Below, one piece after another: positions 46,484-55,181 of a stretch of 64,000 nt of DNA (position 1 is the first letter of the stretch; every line of letters begins with the position of its first letter). Location of the stretch: the NCBI GenBank assembly GCA_963735445.1, contig CAVTLC010000044.1:93815-157814 (forward strand), in the 5' to 3' direction. Under the pieces are notes generated by a model. That model was given only the letters and a program-made list of their open reading frames with translations, searched no databases and was not told the origin of the DNA. The DNA is from AP-15 sp963735445 (lineage in GTDB: Bacteria; Pseudomonadota; Alphaproteobacteria; ATCC43930; CGMCC-115725). A program made the translations under genes and the position numbers.

Positions 46484-47333
46484 CGGATCGAACCGCCTCG
46501 ATGACGGTCTGGCCGGTTGGTTGGTTATTGCAGATCGAGCCGAGCCAATACTTCAGCACGGGCATCCTGTTCGGCCTCGAGCACGAAGTCATAGGCGGGT
46601 CAGTCGAGGCGTGCGGTAACGCGTTCGCGACGATCTGAGCGAGGTCAGCTGGATCGATGGCCTCGGCCTGATAGGTCTCGTCGCCGTCGAAGGCGCGCCG
46701 GTCGGTTGCTTTTGGCGGCGCCGACTTCAGCGCCAAGTCATGCGCTTGTTCCGGGGTCACGGCGAGTTGCACGAAGTCGACGTCGCCCCGATAGGCGGTG
46801 GCAAAAGCGGCGACGTCTTCAGCAAGATGCGAGAAGACGTGCACCCCGGAGGGATCGTGGATCACCGATCTGCAGCACGGTGACTGCCTGCCGGCACCAT
46901 TACGCCGCCAGGCCGTGCGTATCTATCAAGCTGGAAAAGCCGCCCGAATACATCAGCTCGATGCGAAAAGGGTCGGCAACCCGGGCGAGTTGCGGCGCCA
47001 TGCCGGCCGCCTCGCACATGACAACGAGGCGACGCTTCTGCCCGCGCTGGCGATTGAGCCGCAATCCTTCGCCGCTTGGCGCACCGTATCGACGAACGCG
47101 TCGACACTGGCAAAAGCATTCGGCGCATGGCGGACAAAGCCGTCGTCGCGAATATGGTCCATCGGGACGCGACCGGCCCGGCGGGCGCTGTTCGAGAGTT
47201 CGCCGAGGCGCTTATAGGCGCGCTCGGTCTTCTCGTAAGCGAACCGTGCGGCGAGCCGGTAAAAGATCTGGCGGAGCGTGAGCGGCAGTTGTTCGGCAGA
47301 GGTAGCGAGCGCCGCCTCGACTTGGTCGAGCAA
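46479..47333 (-). pseudogene. Broken gene with TOPRIM-like motif
   Basis: The N-terminal frame (47333-46953) has LPLTLRQIFYRLAARFAYEK, AYKRLGELSNSARRAGRVP and DHIRDDGFVRHAPNAF. A shift leads to MCEAAGMAPQLARVADPFRI, and another to VLQIGDP joined with HDPSGVHVFSHLAEDVAAFA and a tail ending in the IS630 end. GD-x-DPSG is typical of a TOPRIM-type acidic site. Relatives are hypothetical proteins of mobile regions in alphaproteobacteria. At least two frameshifts make it non-functional as read. It is cut at its 3' end by the IS630 element. Confidence 0.55.
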
Positions 47334-47454
47334 GGATTTGGACTTCGCCGACGGTGCTGCACCGGCACGGCAAATCTCCCAAATAGCTGATGTGCTTTAC
47401 CATATTTTAATGCGCCGCGCCAATTTTGCCGCTTGAGCACCGCCGCCGAATTTG

Positions 47455-47473
47455 TTCGCAAGCGGACGTTAGC
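47455..47473 (+). repeat. Third copy of IS630-end-like sequence
   Basis: TTCGCAAGCGGACGTTAGC matches the right IS630 end at 46465-46483 in 16 of 19 positions, in the same orientation. It lies on the stop codon of the exported protein gene to its right, so it may mark the end of an older related insertion. Confidence 0.35.
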
Positions 47474-50400
47474 GACCAAACAGTCGGAACCCGCCACCCG
47501 GCACACCGCCAGGTGCTTGTCCAGTTGCCGCCTGCGCCGCGCCGAGATCAACCCGGCTGGCGCGCGATTGACCGAAGGGGTCGGGCTGTAGCACGATGCT
47601 GTTAGGTACACCGTAGTAACTTGGAAGTGAGAAGGACGTGCCGGCCCCGATAGCCGGCGAGACCTGTCCCCCGCACAGCGCTGCAGTGCACAGCCGCCAA
47701 TCTTCTGAGGTCGAGAAGGCTGCTCCGACGTTAGGGTGGACGAATACCTGGTTTATGTTCAGGCTCAAGCAGCTCTGGCTGTTACCCGCGCCGCAAGTCG
47801 CGGAGTTGCCGCCGGGGAACGGGATCTCCCCGACCTGTTGCTGCCCCGGAACTTGCGAAGTCGTGTCAAAGATGTTGGTCGTATAGGCTGACGAGAGGTC
47901 GGTCCCATTGTTCCCCCAATTATGCCCGTGCGAGTACGTGTCGTAGATCGCGAACGGGCCGCTAGGACTGCCGATCTGCGTTGGCGATATCGTATAAGTA
48001 CCAGTGCCGCCGGTAGTACCGCTTATTTGATTGACGATTCTGAGTGTCGTTCTGGACCCCGACGCCGACGACTGAGAGACCCGCACGAAGAGCCCCGCCA
48101 TAATCAAAATCGAAGCTGGTAATAGTCAGCACGGTCCCGGTTGCCGATCCCCTAGCTTTAGCGAAGGTCCAGTCATCGTTGTTGCCGGGTTGCGTCCCTA
48201 ACTCGTTTGCCCAACCAAATGCTAGATTGTTGTAGCCTGGCGACCCACCAGTATCCGGCTGCGACGGCCCGTAGGCCGATCGAACGTCCTGCTGGAATGG
48301 CGCGCAGAGTGGGCAGGCACCCGCGCCGGGGCCGATCACCGTATTGTCAAAAAATGCGCTACCATAGTGGCTTGAAGCTCCGGCAACGAAATTGGAATTA
48401 ACGACACCTGTTCTCCGCTCGATTATAAGATCATTCTCATATATTACCGCCTCGCCAGTGCCGGCAGCGACTGCGCCGCCACCAGCATCTAAGATGTCAT
48501 TGATGAAATTCGACGACCCATTGTAGTACCGGCCCGGCGAGGCGTCCGAAACGACCGCTGCGGCTCCCGAGGTCGCTTGGATTTGCAAATTTGTTGTTAG
48601 CTGGTAATCCGTTAACGCGATGCCATTGCCCGCAGCGGTAAGTTCAGTGACCTGTCCATTCCATGTGATGTCCGAAAAAATCGAGGCGCCCTTAGTTGGA
48701 TTAAACCTCAGCGGATCAACTGCCGGGTCCATGTTGTTACCCCAGGCGTCTCCAGGAGCCGCCGTGTTCGTAATGTCGAGTGGGTAGCACGTCAAGTTGC
48801 TGATTGTCGCCCCGCCAGGACACGCGATTTTGTAGTTGTTGTCCGAAAGTTGATTGTTATGAAATCCCATCCAGAGCTGAGTTGCTTCGCCATTATGTCC
48901 GTTTTGGTACGTCTTGCGCGCATCGCCGCCCCACCACAACTGATTGACTACTGAATAACTATATTGTGGCGTGGCCTCTACAGCTATACTGTTGCCAAGC
49001 GGGCGTGATTGAAGCAATTGGTGCGGCCAGACGTTAGCTTGGCTTGAGTAGCCGGTACTCGGCCCCACATAGAGCCACGAGCAGTTGCCATCGCTGACCG
49101 AAGCACCGAAAGTACTCGATGTCGGGGCAGTCGCGCCTGATGTGCAGGTGAGGCTTCCTCCGCCTACGCCGCCTGAGTAATTGGAGTAAAATTCTCCTCC
49201 GTTACTGCTGACGAACTGTGCTTGGAAATATGGAGTTGATGGTGCCCAAGCGTAAACATCTTCAAGACTTGCCGAAGTGAAGCTGTCGTAATCGACCGAG
49301 GTCAGGCATACCCAGGTCACGGTCCCGTCGGTCACATGGGTCGCGTTGTTCCATGCGGCGGTCCCGCTACCTGTGTGGCCCCCTGGCGCTACCGTGCCAC
49401 CGACATTGGCGGGTGAAGGGCAGGGCGCGGTCCCGAAGTGCCCGGCATAGGTCGAGTTATTTCCCGAGGTGCCACCACCGCCCGAGGCGACCGCCCACAG
49501 ATAGACCGGCTGACCGTTGGTGAAGAGCCCAGTGCCTGGATCGTAGGCCGGTCCCGCCAGCACCCGGTCATCGTTCGGAAAGCTCGTGTATGCGGTATTT
49601 TGCTGCCACGCCGGAGCGTTGGCGATGTTTCGGACTTGCGGATTAAATGGCCCAGGAACGCTCGGGGCACCGCCATTCGTGTTCCACGGTAAGTAGATCG
49701 GCCCCGGTCCACCCGAGCCGATCTTGGCGTCCAGCGTAGCGCTGGCGGAAAAGTCAAACGTGTCCTGCGGTGGCGGCTCATTGATATATTGCCCCGTCAT
49801 CGCCGGGTACGCCCCCGTCAGAAAGAACTGCAGTCCTGTCTGTCCGGTGTCGGGCGGCCCGTACATGCCGGTGCCAGTGCCTGGCCCTCCGCATGGCGAA
49901 TGCGCGCCCGTCATGTAATGGACAGGAGCACCCCAAGTCGTCGTGTCGCCGTTCCACACCGGACCGCCGCCGCAGCCCGTCGTGACCGTTATGTCGGGCG
50001 TCACCCAAATCTGCCGTGGGTTGCTGTCCATATCGACCGCGAAGCCTATCGTATTGCCGGTCGTATAGGGAATGCTCGCTGTAGTGCGTTGACTGTTTGG
50101 GCCAAACTTGACGGGGCCGCTCCCTCCCGTCAGTACGTATCCGACACTGTTTTGATCGCTGCCTAGGCCACTGCCTGAAGTGAAGTGGGCTTGCGCATAG
50201 CCGAGATTGGCGATGCCGACATAATTACCCCAACCAATTGCATGTGCTACCGCCTGAAAATACCACTTGTCGGAATATTTGCCGACGTTGGCCTGGCAGG
50301 TGACGGGAAAATTATTGTTGGGATTGTGGATATTGGTAAGCGTCAACCCAGAGCCGGGGCCGGGGTTGCTGATCGTAATGTAGGGTGAGCAATCAGCAGT

Positions 50401-50478
50401 GTTGAAGGTCGTTGTCTGCGCCGCCACCGGCAGCGATGCGACGAGCAGCAGTCCGAGCGCGAGTAGCGCACGCATCAA
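47469..50478 (-). CDS. Large exported repeat protein (frameshifted as read)
   Basis: Frame 1 (50478-47962) has a signal peptide (LLALGLLLVASLPVAA, cleavage near residue 20) and a Gly/Ser/Thr/Asn-rich body. Mid-protein segments of the form W-x-P-x-T-x-Y-x(n)-G-x-x-Y ending DGTVTWVCL and DGNCSWLYVG recall carbohydrate-binding-like modules of exported and phage-tail proteins. The C-terminal half looks like a beta-helix (FINDILDAGGGAVAAGTGEA). At about 48035 the frame shifts to RIVNQISGTTGGTGTYTIS, a common C-terminal domain, and ends GGGFRLFGR. The rebuilt protein is about 1000 residues. Its start overlaps the stop of the larger gene upstream, so the two form an operon. Confidence 0.7.
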
Positions 50479-53400
50479 GTGAACCTGGCGAAAGCATTAA
50501 GCTTAGCGTTGGCCCCGATCGCGGATACCCAAAAATGTGGGATCGACACTTGCCAGAGATAGTCAGGGCCAAACGCATTTATCTGGTCTGGGTTAGATGA
50601 GATATAGGCGTAGCCTAAATCCATCATCTGCGGCGACATGTTGGTGCTGCTGATCGCTATCGCGGGACCGCCCTTCGTCGCGGCAAGATTGAAGGTCCAC
50701 GGGCCAGACGAACTTCCGCTAGGACTGATGTCGCGCACGTAATACAGTGTGTTGAGGGTAAGCTCAGGTGGCCATTGCGACCCATTATTAGTCGGCGTCA
50801 AACCCAAAGCCGACTGGCAGCGTATCGCGTCGTTATTTTGCGGAGGGGGAACTCTTAGGTTTTGGTTATACCACGGCTGCGCGAGGTTTCCGCTCATCGT
50901 AAAGGCGCTGCCGCCGCCGGTATTGGGCACCCACTGCGTTATGTGCGATCCGCCATAAAATGTCGATCCCACCCCTGAAAATTGCGTATCGTTGGTCAAC
51001 CAAGCGTTGCCGTACGAGCCGGTAGGCCCTATGCCAATCCGAAAAAACCACGCATCGCAACCGACCTGCAGGAAGTGCGGGAACCCATTGCCGCCATAAT
51101 CTCCGGCCAGAATCGTGTGGAAGATCATGTGATCCATCCAGTTGATCCAGTTGGAGATGACAGCCGTTGCATCGGCATTGCCCCGCAACGCGGCGAGCAT
51201 CATCCCGCCATATATGTAGGCCATCTCCCACTCCTGGGCACCCGAGGTGCTTCCAGGAAAGGGAGGAGAACCAATCATCGATGTCCACGCACCAGGATTG
51301 GCGTTGAGATAATCCGCGCTCGCTTGCGTTCCATACAGCGTGGGGTTGGTACTGTTGCACATCGCCAGGACCATGCGCGGCTGATCATCAGCGCGGTCGA
51401 TCAGGTACTGGACTAGTTGTGTCCCGTCTGAGAATACGGGGTTACCGTTGGTGCCGGCATCAGGACTAGGATCGTACGAGTAGATGAACGCGATCTTCTG
51501 CACATCCCGGTTGGCCCATCCAACGCCGCGATTCTGCCCCTGCACGACGACGGAGCCATAGGTGATGTAGGGCATCACTGATGCGAGCGCGCCCCCACCA
51601 TCCCACTGCTGCTGTCCAATATTCGCCCAACCCACCATGTAATCGAGGTACTGCAACTCGCCGAATTGCAGATATGCCCAGTAGGCAAAATCGGGTTCGT
51701 GGGTTGTGTTGTAAAGCGAGCTGGCAATGCCTCCACGCTCGGGAGCTATGACCCCCATCAGCGCAGCGGGTAGGCCCGCATACGGCGTCCCGGTCCCATA
51801 AGACGGAGGGATTGGATCCAACGTAGCTGAATTCGAATCTGTCCAATCAGCCGCAAGCGTCCCGGCATATAGTCCGAAGATTCGGTTTTCCTTCTCAGTA
51901 TGGAATGTCTGCGCGTAGAAGTCGATTGCCGCCGTTGAGTTCATCAGGCCGACCTCATAGGGCGGGCCGCCGCCATCGACATCGACACTCCGGCACACGC
52001 AGGCATTATAGGGGTTCCAGTCATAGCGATAGCCGGTGTCCGGTACGGTCCCCATCAAACTCATATCCATCGGCGGGAAGCAGCCAGTAGATTGCCAATA
52101 GGCTTGATTGATCTGAACGCGCAGCGTCGAGTCGGCGGCGATCGAGCCGGTTCCCTGGAAGAACCAATATTTCCCGTCCGCGTTAGCCAGTTGAAACCGG
52201 GTGTAACGCGCAAAGGCCGGGATCGGGGTTAATGTGCCGCTGCCCGGCGCGGTCCAACAATTGATGTCGTTGGCCCAGATAGAGGCGTTTTGTCCAGAAA
52301 AGACCCCGTAGAAGGACAGGCAGCCGCCATCTAGGCCCGTAGAGAACGGCGCGTCGCGTGGTAATGCCCCTGAATTTTGTGGTGGCAACCCCGATCCGGT
52401 GCAGATTGCAACCATTCGGTTGCCCTGTGATGCACCGCTATACCAGTTCAATGGCATGTCGGTCTGTACGACATACGTCGAGAAATAGTTCATCGTACGA
52501 GACGTTACGATAGTCGGCAGATTATTCGGGCCAAGACCACTGTAGGCAAGCAAGTATGTTCCTCGTTGCCCTGGCCCGTCACCATCTGTGGCAGTCAATT
52601 GCCCCTGTACGAAGTTTTGCCCAGTCTGCGTGCTTCCATCCCATAGGCCGGTGCTATTACGCCCAGTTGAGAAGATATAGTTACCTAGCGGCAAGTGGCT
52701 CGATAGGATGATGCGCTGATCAGTAAACGCGTTGTTGAACGCAATGTTGTTCATCGCGTAGGTGCCACGGCGGCCGAATGACCCGTCAGGCTCAAGCGAT
52801 GATATCTGCGACGCGAAACCAAATAGGCCGTGACCGGGGCCTGATCCTGAAAGGCCCGAACCGGGTGGTGCTACGCCGACCGTTTGACTAAAGCCAAAGA
52901 GGATCGAGAACGGCGAGTCGAACTCGGTGATTGTGATCCGATTAGAACCTGCGCCTGGGGCAGAGGCCGTGACCGTCGTCGCAGCCATCGTAAAGCCCGA
53001 CGGTACGCTGGATACGGTCAGGACGGGGCCGGCGATCCCGCTCGGCGTACCGTTGCCGCTACCGTCGTCAATGAACCCCGTACAGGAGAACCCGTTATTG
53101 AAGTTAACCGTGTTGAATGGGTGCTGCACCGGCGTGTAAACGGTTCCACCGCTACCGGGGTTGATGCTCCAGTTGTACCCGGTCGAGGGCGATGCCGAGG
53201 ATGGCGGCTGGAAGGCTGTCCACTCGGTATCCGCGCCGACTTGATCGCCACGCAAGGGATCACGCATCGCGCCGAACCATCGAAAACCGCCAAGTTCGCC
53301 AGAGGCGTTGTTCATCGCGAAGATGTAGTGGTCGCCGATCATCCTGGGATCGGTCGCCATCGTGCTCCCCGGCGTTGCCGTGAACTTAGTCTTGATCCGC

Positions 53401-54182
53401 CAGCGCGCGCCAGCTGCTCCGTCCATGTCCTTGATGGCGTAGTAGTTGTTGCCGTCATTGGCGAGGACGGCGTATAGGTCGGCGCTGCGCCCGTTACTGG
53501 GGATTGCCGGCGAAGGCGTCTTGGCGTTGATGACCAAGCCTTGATTATAGACCTCAGTGAGCGTTCGGCCCGATGCCGCCGGCCACGTTCGAAACCCGCC
53601 GTCCGAGATCGTCACGTCCGTGCGGACGTTGATCGACGGCGCGAAGCCGTTTGGAACCATCAGCGAGAACGCTGCCCACTTGAGTGAGCCATCGGGCCAA
53701 TAGGTCTGTAGGCCGGCCGAATACCCCCAGGTGACGTCCGCCACTTGGAATAGAGGTGCGTGGCCCTTGGGGATGTCGCCAGGACGAAACACCCAGCCAA
53801 AGCTATTGGTTGGCACTCCACCGGCGAGCGAACCATCCTGCACCAGCGACATCGTCGTCGGGAAGGACGACGCCGCTAAGGTCGACTGCACTGCATAGGT
53901 CAGAAACGTACCGTCGGTCTGATTCCAGTTCCCGTTGCCAGTGTTGGAGTAATAAACGTTTGGTGCCTGCGGTGTGCTGGAATAGACGTAGTACGCTCGC
54001 TTACGGACATCTGCCACGAGCCTTCCCACCGCAGCGATCGTGCCGCTGCTCGGGGGCGATGAGGTTGCGGTCCCCCCACGAAACAACCCAAACCCAGCCT
54101 CGGCGACGGGGGGCAGTTGCACCGTGGCCGCAGCAGCCGCTGTCGTCGTCAGCAGGAATTGCCGCCGGGTGAGATTACTCAT
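50475..54182 (-). CDS. Very large Tat-exported protein
   Basis: Taking ATG 54182 gives 1235 residues, beginning MSNLTRRQFLLTTTAAAAA, a twin-arginine signal ending near PPVAEA. The first part has RPGDIPKGHAPLFQ and LQTYWPDGSLKWAAFSLMVP, resembling the N-terminal domain of exo-rhamnogalacturonan-lyase-like (YetA/PcRGLX) proteins, but this is weak. Later segments are aromatic-rich (DWNPYNACVCRSVDVDGGGPPYEV, split by Cys) with FAYWAYLQFGELQYLDYMV near residue 850, like an alpha/alpha barrel of polysaccharide lyases. Tat export implies folding, perhaps with a metal, before secretion. It overlaps the next exported gene by 4 bases. Base composition is less GC-rich than the flanks, suggesting transfer. 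Confidence 0.7.
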   Translation of the reverse strand: MSNLTRRQFLLTTTAAAAATVQLPPVAEAGFGLFRGGTATSSPPSSGTIAAVGRLVADVRKRAYYVYSSTPQAPNVYYSNTGNGNWNQTDGTFLTYAVQSTLAASSFPTTMSLVQDGSLAGGVPTNSFGWVFRPGDIPKGHAPLFQVADVTWGYSAGLQTYWPDGSLKWAAFSLMVPNGFAPSINVRTDVTISDGGFRTWPAASGRTLTEVYNQGLVINAKTPSPAIPSNGRSADLYAVLANDGNNYYAIKDMDGAAGARWRIKTKFTATPGSTMATDPRMIGDHYIFAMNNASGELGGFRWFGAMRDPLRGDQVGADTEWTAFQPPSSASPSTGYNWSINPGSGGTVYTPVQHPFNTVNFNNGFSCTGFIDDGSGNGTPSGIAGPVLTVSSVPSGFTMAATTVTASAPGAGSNRITITEFDSPFSILFGFSQTVGVAPPGSGLSGSGPGHGLFGFASQISSLEPDGSFGRRGTYAMNNIAFNNAFTDQRIILSSHLPLGNYIFSTGRNSTGLWDGSTQTGQNFVQGQLTATDGDGPGQRGTYLLAYSGLGPNNLPTIVTSRTMNYFSTYVVQTDMPLNWYSGASQGNRMVAICTGSGLPPQNSGALPRDAPFSTGLDGGCLSFYGVFSGQNASIWANDINCWTAPGSGTLTPIPAFARYTRFQLANADGKYWFFQGTGSIAADSTLRVQINQAYWQSTGCFPPMDMSLMGTVPDTGYRYDWNPYNACVCRSVDVDGGGPPYEVGLMNSTAAIDFYAQTFHTEKENRIFGLYAGTLAADWTDSNSATLDPIPPSYGTGTPYAGLPAALMGVIAPERGGIASSLYNTTHEPDFAYWAYLQFGELQYLDYMVGWANIGQQQWDGGGALASVMPYITYGSVVVQGQNRGVGWANRDVQKIAFIYSYDPSPDAGTNGNPVFSDGTQLVQYLIDRADDQPRMVLAMCNSTNPTLYGTQASADYLNANPGAWTSMIGSPPFPGSTSGAQEWEMAYIYGGMMLAALRGNADATAVISNWINWMDHMIFHTILAGDYGGNGFPHFLQVGCDAWFFRIGIGPTGSYGNAWLTNDTQFSGVGSTFYGGSHITQWVPNTGGGSAFTMSGNLAQPWYNQNLRVPPPQNNDAIRCQSALGLTPTNNGSQWPPELTLNTLYYVRDISPSGSSSGPWTFNLAATKGGPAIAISSTNMSPQMMDLGYAYISSNPDQINAFGPDYLWQVSIPHFWVSAIGANAKLNAFARFT

Positions 54183-54185
54183 CGG

Positions 54186-54550
54186 TCTATGGCCCAAAGC
54201 TGCTGAACAACATCGCGGTGCCTTGGCGAGTAGTCCAATTCACACCGTCGGGTTGAACTCTATAGATACCGGGCGGGTACGTATCGCCAAAATTCCCGAT
54301 CGCCACGCCGTAGTATCCGACGGTCGCTGCGGTCGATAATTCGATCCCCGTAGGTCGTGCCGCTTGTGACGGCTTAGTTGAATGCCGTCAGCGCGTCAGT
54401 TAATCCCCAGTTCAGTTGGCCTGGCGTAAGCGATACGCTTGCTAATGTTGCGTTTGGAACGGGCGGCGATCCCGTCAGACTGACGAGCGGGATCGTAATG
54501 TTGGCGTTTGGTTGCGGGCACGATCCGTCGACCACACAGGCGCCAGCGTT
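54186..54550 (-). pseudogene. C-terminal fragment of another exported structural protein
   Basis: The frame ending at 54374 reads PNANITIPLVSLTGSPPVPN and TPGQLNWGLTDALTAFN then stops. After a further one-base shift at about 54340 the strand continues GIELSTAATVGYYGVAIGNF and ends SSFGP at 54186, just before the Tat protein gene. Both pieces are protein-like and of the same low-charge style as the exported neighbours. A broken third gene of that operon is likely; limits are rough. Confidence 0.35.
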
Positions 54551-54599
54551 TGCTCGCACGGCCGGCGCCGGGTCGCCCGCGTTGGCTGGTGGAGCACGG

Positions 54600-54905
54600 T
54601 CAAATCGAGGGCGCGGCGGATTCGGTGATGCCGCGCAGCGCGCATCCGAGATCGGCGGCGAGTTCGCGCACGGCATCGGTCAGGCGGTCGAGATCGCGGG
54701 CATGCTGGCGCTGCCGATGGCGCTCGCCGGCGGCGAGTTCGGTGACGAGCGCCAGGATCTGGCGAGTGAGATTCGGGCCACGCGGCGCCCGCTGCCGCCG
54801 CGGTGGACGCACAGCCCGACGGCCGATCGGACGGGTGCAGGCGTCGCCTATCGGTGGAGAGACCGCCGGGAGGCCGACGGATAGCGGTGTGGCGCCGCCA
54901 GGCAT
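54600..54905 (-). CDS. Small hypothetical helical protein of the integrative element
   Basis: A 101-residue product with a basic, proline-rich first half (PRRQRAPRGPNL) and a helical second half (QILALVTELAAGERHRQRQH, LDRLTDAVRELAADLGC). No family is recognised. It lies downstream of the primase gene on the same strand, separated by the repeat cluster at 54965-55166, so its promoter may lie among those repeats. The high-GC opposite strand is also open, so the call is moderate. Confidence 0.45.
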   Translation of the reverse strand: MPGGATPLSVGLPAVSPPIGDACTRPIGRRAVRPPRRQRAPRGPNLTRQILALVTELAAGERHRQRQHARDLDRLTDAVRELAADLGCALRGITESAAPSI

Positions 54906-54964
54906 TTCGGCCTCTGCGGCACACGCTCGCGCAATAGAGATTCCGGTGACACTGCGGACACAGC

Positions 54965-55166
54965 GGACACAAATCCGCGCGGCCGAAATCCGCGAACAAA
55001 ATCAACGGCCCCCGCATCGCATTTGTGTCACCAGGGATTGTTGACACTTGGTGACACAAATCCCGTCGACAGCGGCGCGAGGGTCTCTGCCGATTTGTGT
55101 CACGCAGTGTCATTTCCGTCGTTCCGCCGCAAGTTGCTGATTTTATTTGGCACATGATTTGTGTCC
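54965..55166. repeat. Iteron-like cluster of ATTTGTGTC motifs with 13-bp inverted repeat
   Basis: Five copies of ATTTGTGTC occur in 200 bases: inverted at 54965-54974 and 55052-55061, direct at 55021-55030, 55093-55102 and 55157-55166. The copies at 55021 and 55052 extend to a perfect 13-bp inverted repeat (ATTTGTGTCACCA at 55021-55033, TGGTGACACAAAT at 55049-55061) with a 15-base spacer. The region has no gene and follows the stop of the PrimPol-like replicase. It looks like a replication origin with initiator sites or a multi-site operator. Confidence 0.7.
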
Positions 55167-55181
55167 GCAAAGTCCGCTGTG

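Noticed and set aside
55146..55162. Second sigma-54 promoter (TTGGCAC followed by TTGTG)
   Set aside because: The -12 box is TTGTG rather than TTGCW and no plus-strand gene follows; it overlaps the ATTTGTGTC repeats.
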